From: Streptomyces candidus
GTDB lineage: Bacteria > Actinomycetota > Actinomycetes > Streptomycetales > Streptomycetaceae
NCBI RefSeq assembly: GCF_014207445.1
Contig: NZ_JACHEM010000013.1
Coordinates: forward strand, 186,001 to 250,000
Reading direction: 5' to 3'
DNA length: 64,000 nucleotides
Shown in pieces: positions 51,901 to 58,706 of the stretch. Each line of letters begins with the position of its first letter. The first letter of the stretch is position 1. Made by a program: the position numbers and the translations under genes. Below the pieces are notes generated by a model that saw only the letters and a program-made list of their open reading frames with translations, did not search any database and was not told where the DNA came from.

Positions 51901-52826
51901 TGCCGCGCGCGATGGCCGCCTTCGTGGTCGGCGAGCCCCGGGTCCCCGCCGCCGCACTGGTCACCGCGCTGGCCACCCACCCGGAGCCGGTGCTGGCGAC
52001 GCTGCGGGCCGGGCTGTACGGCGTGGACGCACGGGCCCGGGAGGTGCTGCGGGCGCTCGCCACGGTGACCACGCCCGCCCTCGCGCGGCGGTCGGCCGCC
52101 CTGGTCGCCGAGTACGTGGCACGGCGCCCCGAGGGCGCGGTGCACGCCGCGGAGTTCGTCCAGGCCCGGCTGGAGAGCGGCCCGGCGGCGCGCGGGGTGC
52201 TGCTGCCGCTGGTGCGCGGGCTGCTGCGGGGGAGTCCCGCGGACACGCGCAGCGCGTTCGCGACCGTACTCGCCACGCCCGGCAGTCCGTCCTCCGCGCC
52301 GCTGCGGGCGGAGCTGCTCGACGTACTTGTCGAGTACGAGGAGTACGCGCGCCACGACGACGCCTCGGCCCGGGGCGCGGCCGTCCTGGACGCCGTGCTG
52401 CGGGCGGCGGCGCTTGGCTCAGGGCAGCGGCCGGACGCCCGGACCCGGGACCTGGTGCGGCGGACCGGCACGCTCCTCGTACGGACACCCGAGGGCGCGG
52501 CCCGCTTCGACCGGCGACTGGTGGCCCTGGCACGCGAGGTACCGGGCTTCGCGCGGCGCGTCGTGTGCTGGTCGGTGGAGGCGCCGCAGGACTGGGCGGC
52601 GCTTATCGGCCCGAGCGCCCGACGCGCGGTCGAAGCGCTGGCGGAGATTGAAGCGGGGCAGGAGAGGGCCGGCGGGCGGGGAGGGCCGGGCGACGGGCCG
52701 ACCGGGCCGGCGGACGGGCCGCCCGGAAGCGGGGCGGCCGAGGCGGTGGCCGACCCGGAGAGCACGCGGGAGGGCGGCCGGCTCCGCGGCCGCTGGGCCG
52801 GGAGCGGGTCGGCAGCGCCCCCGTGA
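48999..52826 (+). CDS. Large trypsin-like/STAND-type ATPase protein with degenerate active sites
   Basis: A 1275-residue protein with three parts. Residues about 15-230 read as a trypsin-like fold: GTGFVADHLGTVVTSHEVVDGL, LALVRT and GGAAAGGPVLDAETG line up with the His, Asp and Ser regions of HtrA-like proteases, but Glu, Gly and Ala stand at the catalytic positions. Residues about 265-600 are a P-loop NTPase: GVPGTGRTT (287-295) is Walker A with Arg for Lys; LLVLLDGPEE (about 370) is Walker B. From about 650 to the end the sequence is Ala/Leu/Arg-rich and helical, suggesting TPR/HEAT-like repeats. The plan (effector, NTPase, repeat sensor) is that of STAND signal proteins. The ATG at 48999 follows AGGGGGTG by 8 bp. 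Third positions favour G more than in neighbours. Function unknown. Confidence 0.72.
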   Translation: MASVPPAGPAGPAAQAAPVAQAVLVRICDPAGRPRGTGFVADHLGTVVTSHEVVDGLSGLLLHAPGDRTCRVGADALVPLPEAGLALVRTEGLGVRPLPVTVRASAPLGSYVRVAAGGWRQARVLGAAPVRHTAADRVHLLDRAMELAMGTAGSDALRPGGAAAGGPVLDAETGTVLAVLATSLLPHAPGSMRDGEVPAVHRAAGFAVPLTGGQGRGGPLGELLRRNAATVPAYGRDLNLAGALQLTATSVGSAGPDTWREPVERSWLVAEFERFEAAQASVLGLVGVPGTGRTTELAALAGRRACGPAPAPTVWLRGADLRDGDASVADAVGRALAQAGRILAASGTPGDMGVATPERVARLARDAGRPLLVLLDGPEEMPPVLAHRTAEWTAGTAGWLRECGARLVVACRPEHWEQAGALYPAETLHPGVAERLPPAVALGDLTEHEAACARERYAVREGALGEADARHPLTLRLLAEVRAAVPGGAVEGCPTREEVFEARLGLMCLRVAVRVAAAHRPALRGTAVRRLAAEVSGRVHEAARRCLGPGQGELAREAFEEIFPWRTGWASAVLTEGVLVPAGGGYRFAHEEVADWVQGAHLDLGEAVERLVGVGAGAAAGPGRVPAQAAERGAAGGADPAARGAPAPSPSSTCAPQNGRTAGAGRVLPVPRHRIGPVVEAMLLLERHHGAGQLAARMSELIRRLEVLDSPESADAQWWAAHLISDTLARVPALGPYSGVLRELAEAVTARSLRAGGPQGLGDGLGTFGPWFWERLGVDQAERVDLLRVLVLADGAPESAAGRNGRPPDRYLDAVARLLRGDLRRVQILLCGWFDDERVLPGGAGATVAEVAQALLHTHRRPALDDLVEALVEAGRPRADELLRALAADEPSALCRAVVRWAHDDRVERRVAAASYGLVAAPHATAEADREQLRCAALALLGRGADVSLHGAALALLVRDPRTRSRYLPRAMAAFVVGEPRVPAAALVTALATHPEPVLATLRAGLYGVDARAREVLRALATVTTPALARRSAALVAEYVARRPEGAVHAAEFVQARLESGPAARGVLLPLVRGLLRGSPADTRSAFATVLATPGSPSSAPLRAELLDVLVEYEEYARHDDASARGAAVLDAVLRAAALGSGQRPDARTRDLVRRTGTLLVRTPEGAARFDRRLVALAREVPGFARRVVCWSVEAPQDWAALIGPSARRAVEALAEIEAGQERAGGRGGPGDGPTGPADGPPGSGAAEAVADPESTREGGRLRGRWAGSGSAAPP

Positions 52827-53039
52827 GCCGCGGGAGGCACCGGGGGACGGGACGGCCGGCGGGACGGGCGTGCCGACGGTCGGCGGGCGGCGCGGAGGCG
52901 GCCCGGTGAGGGGCACCGATGCGGGGGGCCGGGCGTGGGCATGGCAGTCTTAGACCTGCGTAAGAGCAGGCTTCGGGGTCCGTCCGGACCCGTGGGGCAG
53001 CCAACATCACGTACCAGAGACGTACAAGGAGCGGTCACA

Positions 53040-54008
53040 GTGCAGCGCTGGCGCGGCTTGGAGGAAATCCCCCAGGACTGGGGACGCAGCGTCGTCACCA
53101 TCGGCTCCTACGACGGCGTGCACCGTGGGCACCAGCTCATCATCGGGCGGACGGTGGACCTCGCCCGCGAACTGGGCGTGCGGTCCGTCGTGGTGACCTT
53201 CGACCCGCACCCGAGCGAGGTCGTCCGCCCCGGCAGCCACCCGCCGCTGCTCGCCCCGCACCACCGGCGTGCGGAGCTGATGGAGGGCCTCGGCGTCGAC
53301 GCCCTGCTGATCCTCCCCTTCACGAGCGAGTTCTCGAAGCTGTCACCGGCCGAGTTCGTGGTGAAGGTGCTGGTCGACAAGTTGCACGCACGCCTGGTGG
53401 TGGAGGGACCGAACTTCAGGTTCGGGCACAGGGCCGCCGGGAACGTGCAGTTCCTCGCGGAGCTGGGCCCCACGTACGACTACGACGTCGAGGTCATCGA
53501 CCTGTTCGTGAGCGGCGAGGCGGGCGGCGGCGAACCGTTCTCCTCGACGCTGACGCGGCGGCTCGTCGCCGAGGGCGACGTGGCGGGCGCGGCCGAGATC
53601 CTGGGCCGTCCGCACCGCGTCGAGGGCGTGGTCGTACGCGGCGAACAGCGCGGCCGTGAGCTGGGCTACCCGACTGCGAACGTGGAGACCCTGCCGCACA
53701 CCGCCATCCCCGCCGACGGGGTGTACGCGGGCTGGCTGACCGCCGACGGCGAGCGGATGCCCGCCGCGATCTCGGTCGGCACGAACCCCCAGTTCGAGGG
53801 CAAGAAGCGGACGGTCGAGGCGTACGCCATCGACCGGGTGGGACTCGATCTGTACGGGCTGCACGTCGCCGTCGAATTCCTGGCGTACGTACGCGGCATG
53901 GCCAAGTTCGAGTCGATCGACGCACTGCTCGAAGCGATCGCCGACGACGTGAAGCAGGCCCGGGTCCTCACGGCCGACGCCGAAACGGCCGACGCCGAAG
54001 CGGAATAG
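53040..54008 (+). CDS. ribF: Bifunctional riboflavin kinase/FAD synthetase
   Basis: A 322-residue RibF. The N-terminal nucleotidyltransferase domain has GSYDGVHRGHQLII and VVTFDPHPSEV, and the C-terminal kinase has GRELGYPTANVE and the VYAGWLT and SVGTNPQFEGKKRTVEAY segments. It makes FMN and then FAD from riboflavin and two ATP. GTG at 53040 follows AAGGAG by 8 bp. It lies 213 bp after the large gene, so it is probably transcribed alone. A short Ala/Glu/Asp tail follows. Confidence 0.95.
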   Translation: MQRWRGLEEIPQDWGRSVVTIGSYDGVHRGHQLIIGRTVDLARELGVRSVVVTFDPHPSEVVRPGSHPPLLAPHHRRAELMEGLGVDALLILPFTSEFSKLSPAEFVVKVLVDKLHARLVVEGPNFRFGHRAAGNVQFLAELGPTYDYDVEVIDLFVSGEAGGGEPFSSTLTRRLVAEGDVAGAAEILGRPHRVEGVVVRGEQRGRELGYPTANVETLPHTAIPADGVYAGWLTADGERMPAAISVGTNPQFEGKKRTVEAYAIDRVGLDLYGLHVAVEFLAYVRGMAKFESIDALLEAIADDVKQARVLTADAETADAEAE

Positions 54009-54097
54009 CAGTCGACCGGCCCGCCCCAACGTGCGGAACGATCCGAGCTGCGGCAACGTAGTCCCGGAACGCGTACCCCGGCGAAAGGCGGAACCCC

Positions 54098-54301
54098 GTG
54101 TCCGACAGCGAGAGCACGTTCGACAAGCTCAAGGGCAAGGCGAAGGAATTCGGCGGCAAGGCCACCGGTGACGATCGCATGGAGACCGAGGGCCAAACCG
54201 ACCAGCTGAAGGCGAAGGCCGAGGGGCTGGGCGAGAAGGCCAAGGACAAGCTGGGCGGCGTCAAGGACTCCTTCTCCGGCAAGAAGGACGACAACGCCTG
54301 A
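54098..54301 (+). CDS. CsbD-family stress protein
   Basis: A 67-residue, very hydrophilic, Lys/Gly-rich protein of the CsbD family (KLKGKAKEFGGKATGDDRME, LGEKAKDKLGG). Members are often induced by general stress and are thought to be largely disordered; their function is unknown. GTG at 54098 follows AAAGGCGGA. The gene is followed by a 40-nt perfect palindrome that ends transcription. Confidence 0.87.
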   Translation: MSDSESTFDKLKGKAKEFGGKATGDDRMETEGQTDQLKAKAEGLGEKAKDKLGGVKDSFSGKKDDNA

Positions 54302-54320
54302 GGCGGTTCTGCGCAGGCAC

Positions 54321-54360
54321 AACGGTGGAGGGCCCCGGCGCGCCGGGGCCCTCCACCGTT
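54321..54360. terminator. Perfect 40-nt palindromic terminator, bidirectional
   Basis: The 40 bases from AACGGTGGAGGG to CCCTCCACCGTT are perfectly self-complementary with no unpaired loop in the DNA sense. They lie between the convergent CsbD gene and the peptide ABC operon and would end transcripts from both sides. Confidence 0.88.
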
Positions 54361-54376
54361 GTGGTCACCGGCCCTC

Positions 54377-55414
54377 TCACCGCTGCCCCCGCTCCTCCCG
54401 TGTCCGCCGGGTGGCCCAGTGGCAGGCGACCCGGGGTTCCTCGCTACCCGCCGGGAGGACGGGCAGCTCGTCCGTACGGCACCTCTGGGCGACGCCCGCC
54501 GCTTCCGCCTCGCCCGAGGCGAGGATGTGGCAGCGGGCGTGGAAGCGGCAGCCGGACGGGATGCGGGAGGGGTCCGGGGGCTCGCCGCCGAGGACGACCG
54601 GCTCCCGGCCCGCGTCCGGGAGGACGGACAACAGGGCCTGGGTGTAAGGGTGCTGAGGCTTCGTCAGCACGTCTTCGACCGGCCCCGACTCGACGATGCG
54701 GCCCAGGTACATGACCGCGACGCGGTCGGCGATGTTCCACGCCAGGCCGAGGTCGTGGGTGACCACGAGTGCGGAGAGGCCCAACTCGTCGCGCAGACGC
54801 AGCAACAGCGCCAGGATCTCGCCGCGCACCGAGGCGTCGAGGGAGGCGACGGGCTCGTCCGCGACGACGAGTTCCGGGCCGAGAACCAGGGCGCCCGCGA
54901 TGACGACGCGCTGGCGCTGGCCCCCGGAGAGCTCGTGCGGATAGCGCAGGAAGAAGCGCTCCGGCGGCCGCAGCCCGGCCCGCGAGAGGGCCTCGGCGAC
55001 GGCGGCGCGCTCGTCCCCGTCGTACCGGTGGATGCGAAGCCCCTCGGCGACGGCGTCGTACACGGTGTGCCGGGGGTTCAGTGAGCCGCTCGGGTCCTGG
55101 AGGATCAGCTGGACGCGTCTGCGGTACGCCTTCAGGGCGCGCGAGCTGTAATCCAACGGGACGTCGGCGAAGGCCACTTCGCCGGAGGTGGGCCGGACCA
55201 GACCGAGCAGGGCGCGGGCGAGCGTCGTCTTCCCGCAGCCCGATTCGCCGACGAGGGCGAGGATCTCGCCCGGCGCGAGAGCGAGGTCGACTCCGTCCAC
55301 GGCACGGGCCGGCGGAGCGTGGTGGCGCCCGGGGAACGTGATGTGCAGTGAGCTCGCCGTGAGCAGCGGGGCGGCGGGGGCGGGCCGTGCGGCGGCCGCC
55401 GGTGCGGTGGTCAT
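54377..55414 (-). CDS. Peptide ABC transporter ATP-binding protein (OppF/DppF type)
   Basis: A 345-residue ABC ATPase: Walker A GESGCGKTT, Q-loop LILQDPSGSLNPRHTV, signature LSGGQRQRV, Walker B LVVADEP and SALVVTHDLGL. The C-terminal oligopeptide-type extension with two cysteines (SGCRFHARCHILAS) is characteristic of Opp/Dpp ATPases. ATG at 55414 after GGGAG. It is last of the five-gene operon, separated from its partner ATPase by 225 bp of GC-rich sequence in which I see no gene. Confidence 0.93.
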   Translation of the reverse strand: MTTAPAAAARPAPAAPLLTASSLHITFPGRHHAPPARAVDGVDLALAPGEILALVGESGCGKTTLARALLGLVRPTSGEVAFADVPLDYSSRALKAYRRRVQLILQDPSGSLNPRHTVYDAVAEGLRIHRYDGDERAAVAEALSRAGLRPPERFFLRYPHELSGGQRQRVVIAGALVLGPELVVADEPVASLDASVRGEILALLLRLRDELGLSALVVTHDLGLAWNIADRVAVMYLGRIVESGPVEDVLTKPQHPYTQALLSVLPDAGREPVVLGGEPPDPSRIPSGCRFHARCHILASGEAEAAGVAQRCRTDELPVLPAGSEEPRVACHWATRRTREERGQR

Positions 55415-55639
55415 GGGCGGGGCTCCCTTACGGGGTCGGACGGATGTCGAGCGGGCCGGGCCGGGTGTGTGGGGGCCGGACGGTGGGCGAGCGGCCCGAG
55501 CGACGGGGGGCAAGCGGGCCGGCGGTGAGAGGCGGTCGCGGGCCGGACGGTACCCGGGCGGGCAGGTCGCCGGGGCGTCGGGCGGAGCCGGGTGCGGCGC
55601 GCCGGGCGCGGCGAGCGGGCCGGCCCCGGGACCGGCGCG

Positions 55640-56647
55640 TCAGCCCGGTCCGGCGTGCGCGGACGTGCCCCGTGCCCCCACGTGCACGCAGGCGGCCCAG
55701 TGCCCCCGCCCCGCCTCCCTCAGCGCCTGGTCCTCCGTCGCGCACGCGTTCAGCGCCACCGGACACCGGGGGTGGAAGGTGCACCCGGACGGAAGCAGCG
55801 CCGGGTCCGGCGGATCGCCCGGCAGGCCTCGCGGCGCCCGCCGGGAAGCCGGGTCGCCGATGCGCGGGAACGCGGCGGAGAGGGCGAGCCCGTACGGATG
55901 CTGGGCCGCCGTGTGGACGGTGGACGCCGGCCCCTCCTCGACCACCCGCCCTGCATACATCACCGCGAGACGGTCGCAGGTGTCCGCGAGCACCGCGAGG
56001 TCGTGGCTGATCATGAGCAGCGAGATGCCCTTCTCGGCGACCAACTGTTCGATGAGCCGCAGGATCTGCGCCTGGATCATCACGTCCAGGGCCGTCGTCG
56101 GCTCGTCGGCGACGATCAGTTGCGGGTCGCAGGCCAGCGCCATCGCGATCATGACGCGCTGACGCTGGCCGCCGGAGAGCTCGTGCGGGTAGGCGTCGGC
56201 GCGCGCGGCGGGCAGACCGACCTGTTCGAGGAGGTCGGCGGTGCGCCGCCTGGCCGCGTCCGGGGTGGCCAGGCCGTGCACGAGGAGGGGTTCGGCGATC
56301 TGGTCGCCGACGCGGTGCACCGCGTTGAGGGAGTGCATCGCGCCCTGGAAGACCAGGGAGGCACCCGCCCAGCGGACGGCCCGGAGCCGGCCCCACTTCA
56401 TGGTCAGGACATCCTCGCCGTCCAGCAGGATCTCCCCGGACAGCCGGGCGCTCGCGGGCAGCAGCCGCAGCAGGGCCAGCGCCAGGGTGGACTTGCCGCA
56501 CCCGGACTCGCCGGCGACGCCGAGCTTCTGCCCGGCCGGGAGGGTGAGGCTGACCCCCCGTACGGCATGCACGTCCGTGCCGTACGTCACGTGCAGGTCC
56601 CGCAGTTCCAGGAGGGGCGGGGCGCCGGTGTTCGTCGCGGTGCTCAA
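55640..56647 (-). CDS. Peptide ABC transporter ATP-binding protein (OppD/DppD type)
   Basis: A 335-residue ABC ATPase: Walker A GESGCGKST, signature LSGGQRQRV, Walker B LIVADEP, LLMISHDLAVL, and the C-terminal SGCTFHPRCPVALNAC extension with cysteines. The start is TTG at 56647: it overlaps the permease TGA (TTGA) and follows GGGAG by 7 bp; no ATG or GTG is as well placed. TTG starts are uncommon and may lower expression relative to the permeases. Confidence 0.9.
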   Translation of the reverse strand: MSTATNTGAPPLLELRDLHVTYGTDVHAVRGVSLTLPAGQKLGVAGESGCGKSTLALALLRLLPASARLSGEILLDGEDVLTMKWGRLRAVRWAGASLVFQGAMHSLNAVHRVGDQIAEPLLVHGLATPDAARRRTADLLEQVGLPAARADAYPHELSGGQRQRVMIAMALACDPQLIVADEPTTALDVMIQAQILRLIEQLVAEKGISLLMISHDLAVLADTCDRLAVMYAGRVVEEGPASTVHTAAQHPYGLALSAAFPRIGDPASRRAPRGLPGDPPDPALLPSGCTFHPRCPVALNACATEDQALREAGRGHWAACVHVGARGTSAHAGPG

Positions 56648-57600
56648 CGGGCCACTCCCAGCTTCGGGTTGAGCACGGACTCGATCGCCCGCCCGCACAG
56701 CGTGAACGCGAGGGCGACGACCGCGATGGCGATGCCGGGCGGCGCCAGGTACCACCAGTGCCCGGACGACACCGCACCCGTCTCGCGCGCGTCCTGCAGC
56801 ATGCCGCCCCAGGAGACGACGTCGGGGTCGCCCAGCCCCAGGAAGGCGAGGGTGGCCTCGGTGAGGATGGCGCTGGAGATGCCGAGGGTCGTCTGGGCGA
56901 GGACCAGCGGCATCACGTTGGGCAGGACGTGCCGGGTCATGAGGTGCGCGTGGCCGCCGCCGAGGGCACGGGCGCGTTCGATGTACGGGCGGGACTCCAC
57001 GGCGAGGGTCTGGGCCCGGACGAGACGGGCGGTGGTCGGCCAGGAGGCGACGCCGATGGCGAGGACGACCGTCCAGATGCTGTGGGACAGGACCGTGGCC
57101 AGGACGATCGCCAGGACCAGCGAGGGCATCACCAGGAACCAGTCGGTGACCCGCATCGAGACCGTGGCGAACCAGCCGCCGAAGTGCCCGGCCAGGATGC
57201 CGACGAGGGTGCCGATCGCCACCGACAGAGCCGCCGCCATCAGTCCGACGGCGAGCGAGACCCTCGTCCCCCAGAGCAGCAGCCCCAGCAGGTCGCGCCC
57301 GAACTGATCGGTTCCCAGGGGGAATCGGCCGCTCGGTGATTCGAGCGCCCCGCCGGGAGCGTCGGTGACGTTCTGCACGTCGTCGCCCACCAGAAGGGGT
57401 GCCGCCAGTGCCAGTGCGGCGATCAGCGCGAGCGCGGCGAGCCCGAACAGGCCCGACCGGTGCGCCCGGTACTGCTTCCAGAAGCGGGCGGCGGACCTGC
57501 GGCGGCGGGCCCGCGCGAGGGCCTTCGCGCTCCCCGGGGCCGGGAGGGGCGGGTCGGGAGCGTCCTGCGGGGGAGGCTTCGGCGCGGATTCGGTCGTCAT
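56644..57600 (-). CDS. Peptide ABC transporter permease (OppC/DppC type)
   Basis: A 318-residue membrane protein. A proline-rich cytoplasmic N-terminus and ARARRRRSAARFWKQYRAHR precede the first helix (LFGLAALALIAALALAAPLL). The GTDQFGRDLLGLLLWGTRVSL block is typical of OppC, and the EAA-like loop is ERARALGGGHAHLMTRHVLPN. The ATG at 57600 overlaps the previous permease's TGA. Pairs with the OppB-type permease. Confidence 0.93.
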   Translation of the reverse strand: MTTESAPKPPPQDAPDPPLPAPGSAKALARARRRRSAARFWKQYRAHRSGLFGLAALALIAALALAAPLLVGDDVQNVTDAPGGALESPSGRFPLGTDQFGRDLLGLLLWGTRVSLAVGLMAAALSVAIGTLVGILAGHFGGWFATVSMRVTDWFLVMPSLVLAIVLATVLSHSIWTVVLAIGVASWPTTARLVRAQTLAVESRPYIERARALGGGHAHLMTRHVLPNVMPLVLAQTTLGISSAILTEATLAFLGLGDPDVVSWGGMLQDARETGAVSSGHWWYLAPPGIAIAVVALAFTLCGRAIESVLNPKLGVAR

Positions 57601-58703
57601 CGGGCCACCCTGGGGTCGAGCAGCGGATAAAGGAGGTCCGCGAGCAGGTTCATCAGGATCATCGCGCCCGCGAACACCACGAACAGGCCCTGTACGAGCG
57701 GCAGATCGGGCACGCTGAGCGCCGCGTAGAAGAGTCCGCCGAGCCCCGGCCAGGAGAACACCGTCTCGACGAGGATCGAGCCGGCCGCCACGTGGCCCAG
57801 ATTGATGAAGATCATGGTGACGGTGGGCAGCAGCGCGTTCGGTACGGCGTGCCTGCGCCGTACGAGGGCGTCCCGCAGCCCCTTCGCGCGTGCCGTCGTC
57901 AGGTAGTCGCTGCCCATCTCGTCCAGCAGCGAGGAGCGCATCACCAGGAGCGTCTGCGCGTAACCGACCGCGACGAGGGTGGTGACCGGCAGGACCATGT
58001 GGTGGGCGACGTCCAGCACGTGCGCGAGGCCCGTCTCGTTGCCCGATTCCATGCCGCCGGTCGGGAACAGGCCCGGAAGGGGGCCGATGCCCACCGAGAA
58101 GACAATGATCAGCAGCAGTCCGAGCCAGAAGGCCGGGATCGACCAGAGGGTCAGGGCCACCCCGGTGTTGACCCGGTCGCCGAGGCTGCCGTGCCGCCAT
58201 GCCGAGCGGGTGCCCAGCCACAGACCGAGCGTCGAGTAGACCAGCACGGCGACGCCGGTGAGCAGCAGCGTCGCCGGGAACTTCGCGGCGATCAGCTCGC
58301 CCACCGGGGCGTGGAACTGGTACGAGGTGCCCAGGTCGCCGCCGAGCGCCTTGGCGCAGTACTCGGTGAACTGCTGCCACACCGGCAGGTCGAGCCCGAA
58401 CTGCCGTCTCAGCGCCATGAGTTGCTCTGACGAGACCTGGCGGCCGTGCGTCATCGCGCGCACCGGGTCGCCCGGGATGATCCGGAACAGGAAGAAGCTG
58501 GTGACGAGCACGGCGAAGAGCGAGACGGCCGCACCGCCCAGCTTTCCCGCCCCGTAACGCAGATAGGCGGCCCGGGGCCCGGAGCCGCGGGAGCCGGTGG
58601 GCGACGGCGGGCCGGACCGCACGACGCCGCCGTCCGGCCCCCGCCCCTCGGCGGGAGAACGGGTGGTGCTCATGGACGTGGAGCCCATCGACACGGAGTC
58701 CAT
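57597..58703 (-). CDS. Peptide ABC transporter permease (OppB/DppB type)
   Basis: A 368-residue permease. The first segment, VSLFAVLVTSFFLFRIIPGDP, leads to the OppB motif PGDPVRAM, and the EAA loop is TTARAKGLRDALVRRRHAVPN. An N-terminal about 45 residues before the first helix may be shorter if the internal ATGs at 58688 or 58673 are used. It begins 3 bp after the stop of the binding-protein gene, so all five genes seem to be one transcript. Confidence 0.92.
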   Translation of the reverse strand: MDSVSMGSTSMSTTRSPAEGRGPDGGVVRSGPPSPTGSRGSGPRAAYLRYGAGKLGGAAVSLFAVLVTSFFLFRIIPGDPVRAMTHGRQVSSEQLMALRRQFGLDLPVWQQFTEYCAKALGGDLGTSYQFHAPVGELIAAKFPATLLLTGVAVLVYSTLGLWLGTRSAWRHGSLGDRVNTGVALTLWSIPAFWLGLLLIIVFSVGIGPLPGLFPTGGMESGNETGLAHVLDVAHHMVLPVTTLVAVGYAQTLLVMRSSLLDEMGSDYLTTARAKGLRDALVRRRHAVPNALLPTVTMIFINLGHVAAGSILVETVFSWPGLGGLFYAALSVPDLPLVQGLFVVFAGAMILMNLLADLLYPLLDPRVAR

Positions 58704-58706
58704 CGA

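Noticed and set aside
47562..52355. A 1597-codon open frame on the minus strand
   Set aside because: It is antisense to rbfA, truB and the large STAND-like gene, has no family features, is very rich in Arg, Gly and Pro, and reflects the absence of stops in high-GC DNA.
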